The notes: generated by a model from the sequence alone, not told the origin. DNA of 7,156 bases from Nitrospinota bacterium (GCA_018830405.1 JAHJSF010000083.1:1-7156), one strand, 5' to 3'. Shown: positions 1 to 5,444, counted from the first letter of the stretch. Program-made: numbers and translations.

Positions 1-93
1 GGCGTTTAAATCTAGTGAAAAAAGCTTCACAATTTGACGAATTTTAGCCTCTGAAATTTTCGAACGTTTTGCATACCTGTTTTTTACTGTCAT
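1..93 (-). CDS. IS1595-family transposase, N-terminal fragment (runs off the left edge)
   Basis: Reading leftward from the ATG at 93-91 there are 31 open codons to the window edge. The peptide contains RSKISEAKIRQIVKLFSLDL, which closely resembles the start of IS1595/ISSpo8-type transposases as I remember them (a helical DNA-binding N-terminus of the form RS-ISEAK-R-I-KLF-LD). The DDE-type catalytic domain would lie outside the window, so activity cannot be judged. The in-frame codon at 105-103 is a stop, which fixes the ATG at 93 as the only ATG start available. No clear Shine-Dalgarno is seen. The gene points away from the Rrf2 operon and begins 28 bp inside the inferred element end at 140. 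The family call comes from remembered motif similarity over a short stretch. Confidence 0.75.
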   Translation of the reverse strand, partial: MTVKNRYAKRSKISEAKIRQIVKLFSLDLNA

Positions 94-120
94 AGCTAGA
101 CATTAGCATATATTTTAATG

Positions 121-140
121 TGCTGTTCTAGTCATGACCC
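121..140 (-). repeat. Putative terminal inverted repeat of the IS element
   Basis: This 20-bp stretch ends in GTCATGACCC on the + strand, so the minus strand reads inward from GGGTCATGAC. The inner GTCATGAC (131-138) is itself a perfect palindrome. It is proposed as the terminal repeat because of its position just outside the transposase start. Its partner lies outside the window. Confidence 0.5.
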
Positions 141-158
141 AAAATATTTAAAAAGATA

Positions 159-187
159 TTGACAATAGGCTAAACTAATACTATTAT
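159..187 (+). promoter_or_regulatory. Sigma-70 type promoter of the Rrf2 operon
   Basis: A perfect -35 box TTGACA (159-164) is followed, after exactly 17 bp, by the -10 box TATTAT (182-187), five of six to consensus. The start codon of the Rrf2 gene at 217 lies about 23 bp after the expected transcription start, leaving a short leader. This is the strongest promoter match in the window. The -10 box falls in the centre of the palindrome at 173-197, so a protein bound there should block the promoter. Confidence 0.85.
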
Positions 188-197
188 CGTATTAGTT
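173..197 (+). promoter_or_regulatory. 25-bp palindromic operator over the -10 box, probable Rrf2 binding site
   Basis: AACTAATAC (173-181) and GTATTAGTT (189-197) are perfect 9-bp inverted repeats separated by seven bases that contain the -10 box. The total length of 25 bp matches the operator length known for IscR-type Rrf2 dimers. The site lies directly in front of an Rrf2 gene, so autorepression is the natural inference. The base sequence is not the E. coli IscR type 1 consensus, so the motif would be particular to this regulator. Confidence 0.75.
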
Positions 198-216
198 GGC
201 CAACCGGAGGAGAGAA

Positions 217-636
217 GTGAAGTTACTTAACAAAGATTCAGATTATGCCATAAGGGCACTGCTTAGCTTGGGGTTGAATATAGAGGAGAGGATGTCCTCC
301 CGTGATATCGCCGAGGCTCAGGGAATACCCCTCCAATATATGAGACGTATCCTGCAGACCCTTGTCAGGGAAGGGTATCTTGAGTCAAAGGAAGGAGTTG
401 GTGGGGGGCTGCGGCTTATAGTAAATCCGGCAGATATCGCTATAAGTGATGTTATTAAGGTATTTCAGGGGGAGATTCGGGTTTCAGAGTGTCTCTTTCG
501 GCAAAATGTCTGCCCCCAGTATGGTACCTGTGTTTTGCGGAGAAGGCTTGCGAAGATAGAGACGAAGGTTGCCAAAGAATTTGAGGGGATTACCGTTGAA
601 AATCTTTTAAGTGACTTGAAGGAGGAAGAAGAATGA
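217..636 (+). CDS. Rrf2-family transcriptional regulator, IscR/NsrR-like with Fe-S cysteines
   Basis: This is a winged-helix DNA-binding regulator of 139 residues, normal for Rrf2. The N-terminus MKLLNKDSDYAIRALL is typical of the family. The recognition helix region is about residues 27-50 (SSRDIAEAQGIPLQYMRRIL), and the wing holds the GVGGGLRL glycine patch (60-67). Cysteines 92, 99 and 105 (C-x6-C-x5-C) sit where IscR has C92, C98 and C104, so an Fe-S cluster sensor is likely. The GTG at 217 is preferred over an in-frame TTG at 196: it has GGAGG at 206-210 six bases upstream, and the TTG start would lie inside the operator and put the Shine-Dalgarno within the coding region. The stop overlaps the next gene's start (ATGA, 633-636), so the two are translationally coupled. 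Whether it senses NO, Fe-S status or redox state cannot be read from sequence alone. Confidence 0.9.
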   Translation: MKLLNKDSDYAIRALLSLGLNIEERMSSRDIAEAQGIPLQYMRRILQTLVREGYLESKEGVGGGLRLIVNPADIAISDVIKVFQGEIRVSECLFRQNVCPQYGTCVLRRRLAKIETKVAKEFEGITVENLLSDLKEEEE

Positions 637-1463
637 AGAGAAACATTATCAAGATAGATGAGGAATTATGTAATGGGTGTGGACTTTGTGCCAACGGCTG
701 CCCGGAGGGGGCGATACAGATGATAGATGGTAAAGCCCGACTAGTTGGAGAACTCTTATGCGATGGACTCGGTGCTTGTATCGGCGATTGTCCGGTTGAC
801 GCTATTCAGATAGAGACCCGTGAGGCGGAGCCGTATGACGAGGTGAAGGTGATGGGGAACATTGTGGCTAAAGGGGAGTCTACCCTAAAGGCTCATCTAA
901 AACATTTGTATGATCATAAACAGGAGGAGTATCTAATGATTGCCGAAAAATATATGAAAGAAAATAATATAGACGTACCTGACTATAAAGGAGGGAATAA
1001 GGATATGGGTTGCGGATGTCCAGGTTCCATGATGAGGGATATGCGGGGGAAGGGGGAGGAGAAGGCTGCTGCTTCGCAGACTACAGGGCCTCTTTCCTCT
1101 GCATTACGCCAGTGGCCAACCCAGCTCCAGCTTCTTAACCCTATGGCTCCATATTTCAAAGATGCCGACATCCTAATAGCGGCCGACTGCACCGCCTTCG
1201 CCTATGCCGACTTTCATAGGCGTTTTATTAAGGATAAGACAATGGTCATGTTTTGCCCCAAGCTGGATAGCGGGCTAGAGGGTTATATTGAAAAGCTGAC
1301 CACTATCTTTAAGGAAAACAATATTAAATCTATAACGGTAGTCCGAATGGAGGTTCCCTGCTGTAACGGAGCCCTCCGTATCGCAGAAGAGGCCTTAAAG
1401 AGATCAGGCAAAAATATCCTTATGAAGGAATATGTCGTCTCGATAGATGGAAATATTATCTGA
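633..1463 (+). CDS. Ferredoxin-like 4Fe-4S protein with cysteine-rich C-terminal domain
   Basis: This 276-residue protein is probably cytoplasmic and has an N-terminal 2x[4Fe-4S] ferredoxin fold. The first motif is complete (C13, C16, C19, C23-P). The second has C43, C49 and C53-P, with Leu46 where the second cysteine would be, so one cluster has only three standard ligands. A linker with CGCPG (C127, C129) leads to a conserved-looking C-terminal domain (about 160-276) with AADCTAFAYADFHRRF, FCPKLD (C208) and EVPCCNGALRIAEEAL (C243, C244). I recall this architecture from anaerobes, often next to Rrf2 or hybrid-cluster genes, but know of no proven reaction. GGAGG at 621-625 is well placed for the ATG at 633. 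Position directly behind the Rrf2 gene suggests a redox or NO-stress electron-transfer or metal-site role, which is inference. Confidence 0.85.
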   Translation: MKRNIIKIDEELCNGCGLCANGCPEGAIQMIDGKARLVGELLCDGLGACIGDCPVDAIQIETREAEPYDEVKVMGNIVAKGESTLKAHLKHLYDHKQEEYLMIAEKYMKENNIDVPDYKGGNKDMGCGCPGSMMRDMRGKGEEKAAASQTTGPLSSALRQWPTQLQLLNPMAPYFKDADILIAADCTAFAYADFHRRFIKDKTMVMFCPKLDSGLEGYIEKLTTIFKENNIKSITVVRMEVPCCNGALRIAEEALKRSGKNILMKEYVVSIDGNII

Positions 1464-1473
1464 CTTTCCTATC

Positions 1474-2166
1474 ATGAGACTTCATTATTTGCAACATGTC
1501 CCCTTTGAGGGGTTGGGGGCTATAAGCGAGTGGGCCGTTAAAAAAGGTTTCGAGATAGGCGTAACCAATCTTTATAGCGGAGAGTCTCTCCCCTCGATAG
1601 AGGAGATTGATTGGCTCTTTGTTATGGGGGGGCCGATGAATATATATGAGGAGGCGCAACATCCCTGGTTAAAGGTTGAGAAGGCGTTTATCTGCCGGGC
1701 AATAAGAGAGGGGAAGGTTGTTATCGGTATATGTCTTGGCGCCCAGCTTATAGCCGATTGTTTGGGGGCTAAGGTTACCCCCAACCAATATAAGGAGATA
1801 GGATGGTTTCCTGTCTCTCTCCGCCAAGATATGTTTGGTTTACCGAAAGAGTTTGTCCCCTTTCATTGGCATGGTGACACCTTTGGGACTATAGAGGGGG
1901 GCGAGGCTTTTGCAAGGAGTGAGGGATGTTTAAATCAGGCCTTTTCGTACGACAATGGGCGTGTTGTTGGGCTTCAGTTTCATCTGGAGGTTACAGCTGA
2001 TTCAATCTCAGCCCTTGTAGAAAATTGTGGAGATGAGTTGGTAGAGGGGCCATATATAGAGAGCAGAGAGAGTATGTTGACCAGGGATGAATATATTGCG
2101 GAATCTAACAGATTGATGTGTCTCCTTTTGGATAATATCTATAAAAAGAACAACAGGGGGAAATAA
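1474..2166 (+). CDS. Class I glutamine amidotransferase (GMP synthase-like domain protein)
   Basis: This is a stand-alone class I glutamine amidotransferase of 230 residues. Such enzymes hydrolyse glutamine and pass ammonia to a partner synthetase. The catalytic set is visible: nucleophile Cys87 in GICLGAQ, and His170 and Glu172 in LQFHLEVT. The oxyanion-side MGGPMNIYEE (about 51-60) and the HWHGD motif (about 131-135) are typical of GMP synthase-like amidotransferases. No synthetase domain is fused and none is encoded nearby, so the acceptor is unknown. I chose the ATG at 1474 because MRLHYLQHVPFEG is the usual family start. An in-frame ATG at 1447 would add nine residues and overlap the previous gene by 17 bp. 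Neither start has a good Shine-Dalgarno, so translational coupling to the ferredoxin-like gene, which stops at 1463, is plausible. Confidence 0.85.
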   Translation: MRLHYLQHVPFEGLGAISEWAVKKGFEIGVTNLYSGESLPSIEEIDWLFVMGGPMNIYEEAQHPWLKVEKAFICRAIREGKVVIGICLGAQLIADCLGAKVTPNQYKEIGWFPVSLRQDMFGLPKEFVPFHWHGDTFGTIEGGEAFARSEGCLNQAFSYDNGRVVGLQFHLEVTADSISALVENCGDELVEGPYIESRESMLTRDEYIAESNRLMCLLLDNIYKKNNRGK

Positions 2167-2171
2167 TTGAG

Positions 2172-2477
2172 GTGTCAGCCAATATACCAAGAGAGATATC
2201 CATAATCGGTGAGATGATAGGTATCTACTGTCGTGGCAAACATTCAGATATTAAAAATAGTGGCAATCTTTGTAAGGAGTGTGCTTCCCTGCTTGAATAT
2301 GCCGAAGGAAAGTTAAGGAAATGCCCCTACCAGGAGGAAAAACCGAGCTGTAAAGATTGTTCCATCCATTGCTATAGCAGGGAGTATCGTGTTACCATTC
2401 GGGACGTAATGAAATACTCCGGGTGGCGTTTTATGGTTAGGCCCCCTTTAGAATCATTACTTAAGTACATTAGTTGA
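2172..2477 (+). CDS. ygbA: YgbA-family protein (nitrous oxide-stimulated promoter family)
   Basis: This small cysteine-rich protein of 101 residues matches E. coli YgbA along its length from memory: IGIYCRGKH, LCKECASLLEYA, KCPYQEEKPSCKDCSIHCY and MKYSGWRF. Seven cysteines (20, 34, 37, 51, 60, 63, 67) fall in the family positions and suggest metal or Fe-S binding. In enterobacteria ygbA belongs to the NsrR regulon and is needed under nitrosative stress; its biochemical function is not settled. Here it lies in an operon headed by an Rrf2 protein of the same superfamily as NsrR, which supports the same type of control. The start is GTG at 2172, five bases after the preceding stop, with AGGGGG at 2155-2160 a little far upstream. 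The C-terminus is slightly shorter than in E. coli. Confidence 0.88.
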   Translation: MSANIPREISIIGEMIGIYCRGKHSDIKNSGNLCKECASLLEYAEGKLRKCPYQEEKPSCKDCSIHCYSREYRVTIRDVMKYSGWRFMVRPPLESLLKYIS

Positions 2478-2502
2478 TCTTATTTTTCAGGAAGAATAAA
2501 TT

Positions 2503-2661
2503 ATGAACATTATAAATACGGCAATCGGCGGGGTAATAGGCGGTATTTTGGGTTATATCTTCAGATGTTCCGGCGGAACATGCCCTCTAAGGAGTACTCC
2601 CCTAAGAAGCACCATCTATGGCGTAGTCCTGGGGGCATTGATAGGTTCAACCATAAAATAG
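2503..2661 (+). CDS. Small membrane protein, DUF6132-like, 52 residues
   Basis: This short gene is well supported despite its length. ATG at 2503 follows AGGAAG (2489-2494) at eight bases, 25 bp behind ygbA. The product has two glycine-rich hydrophobic segments (about 3-20 and 36-50) joined by a loop with RCSGGTCPLRSTP, then STIYGVVLGAL. The pairing C22-x4-C27-P followed by a short S/T-N/T-P segment and STIYG matches what I remember of DUF6132 small membrane proteins, whose function is unknown and which I recall near rhodanese or thioredoxin-type genes. The two cysteines in the turn between the helices could bind a metal or form a redox pair, which is inference. As last gene of the operon it is likely co-expressed with ygbA and the ferredoxin-like gene. 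Confidence 0.75.
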   Translation: MNIINTAIGGVIGGILGYIFRCSGGTCPLRSTPLRSTIYGVVLGALIGSTIK

Positions 2662-2717
2662 GCAGCGCCTCAGAGATAAATTACGGATTGCCCCACCGTT
2701 AACCACCTGTTTTTGTA

Positions 2718-2746
2718 TTGCAATAGAAATATTTTATAGATATAGT
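2718..2746 (+). promoter_or_regulatory. Candidate promoter for the phospholipase-like gene pair
   Basis: TTGCAA (2718-2723) and TATAGT (2741-2746) are spaced by 17 bp and match the sigma-70 boxes at four and five of six positions. They lie about 60 bp before the start at 2805, within an AT-rich gap. I see no convincing terminator for the upstream operon: there is only a weak ACGG/CCGT pairing near 2685-2700 before a short T run at 2710-2714. Read-through from the upstream operon cannot be excluded. Confidence 0.45.
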
Positions 2747-2804
2747 TTCCCCTGTCACAACAAGTTTTCTCACTTATCCACACTATCTTGGGGAGATAGA
2801 ATAG

Positions 2805-3218
2805 ATGAGATACATAAACGCCATATTGGCTATTAATCTTCTTTTGCTGGCAGGTTGTTTAGGAGCAGACCAGCATATAAATAAATTGGCCCAGGAAGTA
2901 TATTCAAAATCAACGTTGGAAGAACCTCTCCCCCCCCACGAATTCAAATCTGACGGCTGCTCATGTTGGCCGGATAGCGAATGGATAGAGTGTTGCGTAG
3001 CCCATGATTTGGACTATTGGATGGGAGGAACAGCAGAAGAACGGAAACAGTCTGACAAGAGGTTGCAAGAATGTGTGGCCAGCAAGGGTCACCCCCTTAT
3101 GGGGAAGGTTATGTATTTAGGCGTACGTCCAGGGGGAGTATATTGGCTTCCGACCCCTTTCAGGTGGGGATTCGGTTGGGATTACCCTCAGTCCGGCCCA
3201 CCGGGGAAAAAATATTAA
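2805..3218 (+). CDS. Phospholipase A2-like lipoprotein
   Basis: This is a 137-residue exported lipoprotein. The hydrophobic signal ends in lipobox LAGC with Cys18 as the lipidation site; residue 19 is Leu, not Asp, which would favour the outer membrane in a Gram-negative cell. The mature part has DGCSCWPD (50-57), then CCVAHDLDYW (63-72), then SDKRLQEC (83-90). The CC-x2-HD-x2-Y arrangement copies the secreted phospholipase A2 catalytic helix (Cys-Cys-x-x-His-Asp). DGCSC resembles its cysteine-glycine calcium loop, and Asp84 with Cys90 resembles the second helix carrying the catalytic Asp. The end (GVRPGGVYWLPTPFRWGFGW) is aromatic and glycine-rich. Small bacterial proteins of this pattern are known to me, but not with proven lipase activity. 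GGGGAG at 2790-2795 supports the ATG. The downstream gene begins 34 bp after the stop. Confidence 0.65.
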   Translation: MRYINAILAINLLLLAGCLGADQHINKLAQEVYSKSTLEEPLPPHEFKSDGCSCWPDSEWIECCVAHDLDYWMGGTAEERKQSDKRLQECVASKGHPLMGKVMYLGVRPGGVYWLPTPFRWGFGWDYPQSGPPGKKY

Positions 3219-3252
3219 CCTAATAACAATAATTTCAACTTAGGAGGTTCCG

Positions 3253-4326
3253 ATGCAAATAGACGGACATCATACCCTAACCTACATCGCCGCCCGCTTA
3301 GCCGGATATGGGCACAGGGATGCAGATATAATAGCCTACAGTGCCCAGTATGTCGACGATGCCACCAATGCCGGTGTTATACATTTTGATAACGGGGCCA
3401 AGTATAGCCGTATCGCCTCCGCCCATAAGACCTTCGACTATCGAAATACAGACGAATTGGCCAATCACCTTGTTTGGATCCCTTTTCATTTCCTCCCCGG
3501 CAATGGGGGTAAACCTGCCGGAGAAAACCCGGATGGGACATTTATAAAAAAGCTGGTCTGTTATCCTGATGGCTGCGTGGCTAGGGATATGCTCAGGTCC
3601 TGCGCCGCCGATATTGAAAAACCGTATGCCCTGCACCGCCTCGGAATAACCATGCATGTCTATGCGGACACGTGGACACATCAAGGTTTTGCTGGGGTAA
3701 ATCATGGAATAAACGATGTAGACAACCTTGAAAGTAACGACAAAAAAAAGGATAAAAACTTTTTTTGTAAAATAGCCAACTATTTCCTGGGGGATGCCTT
3801 CCCATTGGGGCATGGGGCGGCACTGAGTTACCCTGACACCCCAAACCTGGTATGGAAATATAAAAACGGTCTCGGGGAAAAGGTGGAAAGGGATAATCAG
3901 GATATCTTTATGGGTGCGGTAGATAATATGTGCCGAGCGACGCAATGTTTTCGCCGGTCTGATACCGAGATGAATCTGGAGGCAATGGACGGGCTGCCGG
4001 CCAAAGACTCTGAAAAGATATTGTCTCTCATTCAATCAATAAATGGAGATTCAGGGGAAAAACGTCACGAAATATGGATTGAAGAGATAAGAAAGGGGAA
4101 TTTTTCATTTGGCGCGGAAGAAATTGGCTACATCCCTAAAGGGGAAGGTTCTTGGAAGCATAAATCTATAGGACAGGTTTCGGCCTCAGATACAGGCCGG
4201 GAAGAGTTCCCTTTTAAAGAAACATTTATGTCGTCCGACTGGAAGATGTTTCACGATGCCTTGCAGGCCCACCGATTGGCCGTTTTGCATGATGTCCTCC
4301 CTAAGTATGGGATATGCGCAGCTTAG
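3253..4326 (+). CDS. DUF6765-type protein, zinc-dependent phospholipase C-like
   Basis: This 357-residue protein has no signal peptide that I can see. The N-terminal region (MQIDGHHTLTYIAARLAG, then IAYSAQYVDDATNAG and WIPFHFLPG) matches the DUF6765 family as I recall it. Candidate metal ligands follow the zinc-dependent phospholipase C/nuclease P1 fold: H6, H7, D35, D36, H58, H72, H79, H128 and MHVYADTWTHQGF, where H135-x3-D139-x3-H143 is the clearest set. The family relationship to zinc phospholipases is inferred from this pattern. The region 162-175 is lysine-rich and encoded over runs of eight A and seven T, which looks like a local insertion. AGGAGG at 3242-3247 gives a firm start. It probably shares a transcript with the preceding lipoprotein gene, and a common lipid substrate is possible. 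Lack of a signal peptide leaves its location open. Confidence 0.72.
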   Translation: MQIDGHHTLTYIAARLAGYGHRDADIIAYSAQYVDDATNAGVIHFDNGAKYSRIASAHKTFDYRNTDELANHLVWIPFHFLPGNGGKPAGENPDGTFIKKLVCYPDGCVARDMLRSCAADIEKPYALHRLGITMHVYADTWTHQGFAGVNHGINDVDNLESNDKKKDKNFFCKIANYFLGDAFPLGHGAALSYPDTPNLVWKYKNGLGEKVERDNQDIFMGAVDNMCRATQCFRRSDTEMNLEAMDGLPAKDSEKILSLIQSINGDSGEKRHEIWIEEIRKGNFSFGAEEIGYIPKGEGSWKHKSIGQVSASDTGREEFPFKETFMSSDWKMFHDALQAHRLAVLHDVLPKYGICAA

Positions 4327-4338
4327 CTTAGAAGCTGC
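4318..4338 (+). other. Stem-loop across the stop codon of the DUF6765 gene
   Basis: GCAGCTT (4318-4324) pairs perfectly with AAGCTGC (4332-4338) over a 7-base loop. No T run follows, so it is not a standard intrinsic terminator; it could be an mRNA 3' end structure or chance. The rest of the gap to 4427 holds only a weak promoter candidate, TTGAAT at 4362 and CATACT at 4386 with an 18-bp spacer. Confidence 0.35.
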
Positions 4339-4427
4339 TGGAGATACCGCCAACCTATAAATTGAATATTACCCCAACTATTCGACATACTGGTTCCATT
4401 CACTTGTTAGCCCCTAAAATAGACTAT

Positions 4428-4853
4428 ATGCAAACAAAAAACACAAAAGAGGCCCTTCACCAAACAGTCAATCTTTTTAAGACAATGCTCCCCATGTTGT
4501 TCGGCATGCTCCTCCTTGTAAGCCTGATGCAGCAGCTATTTCAGCAACACTACCAAAGTTGGTTTACCGGTAATTATATCCTCGACCCCCTTATAGGTAC
4601 CTTGGCCGGGGCTATATCTTTTGGAATACCGATAACAAGTTATATAGCCGGAGGTGAACTGGTAAAAGGAGGGGTTAGTCTTCTGGCCGTTACCGCCTTT
4701 ATTATGACTTGGACAACGGTTGGTCTGATTATGATCCCATGGGAAGCATCCTTTTTGGGGAAACGTTTTGCCATAGCCAGAAATATTCTCAATTTCTTTT
4801 TTGCCCTTCTTATCGCCATGGCCACCGTCTATACTCTGGGGCTTCTATCGTGA
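4428..4853 (+). CDS. Half-size permease, ArsP/YraQ-like, first subunit
   Basis: This is an integral membrane protein of 141 residues with about four membrane segments (roughly 18-36, 51-72, 84-104 and 118-138). The segment GAISFGIPITSYIAGGELVKGG (61-82) has the glycine-proline re-entrant look of the ArsP_1/DUF318 permease family and is followed by an FIMTWTTVGLIMIP helix. Full-length members run about 300-350 residues and contain two such halves; this one is a single half and lacks the cysteine-rich loop of some YraQ proteins. The ATG at 4428 is chosen because it begins just before the conserved part. A TTG at 4362 is possible but would add 22 residues that look unlike the family. Neither start has a Shine-Dalgarno. 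It overlaps the next half-permease by four bases. The substrate cannot be told. Confidence 0.68.
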   Translation: MQTKNTKEALHQTVNLFKTMLPMLFGMLLLVSLMQQLFQQHYQSWFTGNYILDPLIGTLAGAISFGIPITSYIAGGELVKGGVSLLAVTAFIMTWTTVGLIMIPWEASFLGKRFAIARNILNFFFALLIAMATVYTLGLLS

Positions 4854-5365
4854 AGAGTTACCAACCTCTCTTTTGGCAGAAATTAAGCGGCAGGACAAAA
4901 TTCCTCATTTTCACCTTGGGGCTATATGCCATTATCTCCCTCTTCAATACCGCCGTAATAGTAAACTCTCTTAGCTATTTTAGTTTCATGCTTACCAAGG
5001 TTATCCCTGTCTTGGGACTCGTCTTTATAATCCTTTTCCTGACCAACCTATTTTTGAAGCCGGAACGGATAAAAAAACATATGGGGAAAGACTCGGGATT
5101 GAAGGGCTGGTTTTACGACCTTATCGGCGGGATTATTATTTCCGGGCCTCCCTACGTCCTCTACCCTATGCTGGGGGAGCTTCAGGATAATGGGGCCAGA
5201 AATGGATTAATAGCCGCTATTTTATATAACCGAAACGTCAAAATACATTTCCTCCCTGCCATGATTTATTATTTCGGGATGCGCTACACAGTTGTCCTTT
5301 CAATATACATACTTTTGTTTTCACTCTTAAACGGCAAACTACTTGAAATTATTGTTGGTGAATAG
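4850..5365 (+). CDS. Half-size permease, second subunit
   Basis: This 171-residue membrane protein has hydrophobic segments at about 17-36, 44-69, 88-108, 116-127 and 136-160. The motif GGIIISGPPYVLYPMLGEL (93-111) mirrors the G-x-P re-entrant segment of the partner, and the tail LYNRNVKIHFLPAMIYYFGMRYT is of a kind I associate with half-size permeases next to a sister gene. The start is GTG at 4850, inside GTGA with the partner's stop. The frame is open further upstream to about 4709, but those codons lie wholly within the partner gene and are not membrane-like. The four-base overlap implies translational coupling at near 1:1 stoichiometry, as expected for a heteromeric transporter. Substrate unknown. 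Confidence 0.68.
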   Translation: MKSYQPLFWQKLSGRTKFLIFTLGLYAIISLFNTAVIVNSLSYFSFMLTKVIPVLGLVFIILFLTNLFLKPERIKKHMGKDSGLKGWFYDLIGGIIISGPPYVLYPMLGELQDNGARNGLIAAILYNRNVKIHFLPAMIYYFGMRYTVVLSIYILLFSLLNGKLLEIIVGE

Positions 5366-5400
5366 GGTATGTAGAGGTCAAACATAACCAACACATTTTA

Positions 5401-5431
5401 TTGCTAAGAAATAACTGTTATGATAGCTTTC
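5401..5431 (+). repeat. Duplicated upstream element, copy 1 (candidate extended -10 promoter)
   Basis: This stretch matches 6169-6199 at 27 of 31 positions without gaps, including TTGCTAAG at the left and a 15-base identity (GTTATGATAGCTTTC) at the right. Similarity continues more weakly to 5442. It contains TTGCTA (5401-5406), a 17-bp spacer, then TAGCTT (5424-5429) preceded by TGA, which fits a -35 plus extended -10 promoter. It lies 92 bp before the MarC start. Confidence 0.55.
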
Positions 5432-5444
5432 AGCTTGTAGAGAA

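Larger units (their letters stand above)
1..140 (-). mobile_element. End of an IS1595-like insertion sequence
   Basis: The fragment consists of the transposase start (1-93) and a short non-coding end up to 140. The proposed outer tip reads GGGTCATGAC inward on the minus strand, and a GGG-type tip placed a few tens of bases upstream of the transposase start fits the family. The other end is outside the window, so the inverted repeat and the target duplication cannot be confirmed. IS1595 elements normally give 8-bp duplications, which would make 141-148 (AAAATATT) the candidate. The element ends 18 bp before the -35 box of the next operon. Confidence 0.6.

Noticed and set aside
15-30. Inverted repeat GTGAA/TTCAC near the left edge
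   Set aside because: It is five pairs only, has no T run, and lies inside the transposase reading frame.
196-216. Upstream TTG start for the Rrf2 gene
   Set aside because: It would start at the end of the palindromic operator and translate the GGAGG ribosome site. The GTG at 217 gives the usual family N-terminus.
2662-2717. Terminator after the small membrane gene
   Set aside because: Only four pairs (ACGG/CCGT) could be found before a short T run, too weak to call.
3298-4035. Long minus-strand open frame of 245 codons
   Set aside because: It lies wholly inside the DUF6765 gene, which has a strong ribosome site and family motifs. The minus-strand product shows no recognisable domain, so it is a shadow of codon bias.
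4709-4849. Upstream extension of the second half-permease
   Set aside because: These codons are wholly inside the first half-permease in another frame and do not look like membrane protein. The GTG in the GTGA overlap is the better start.
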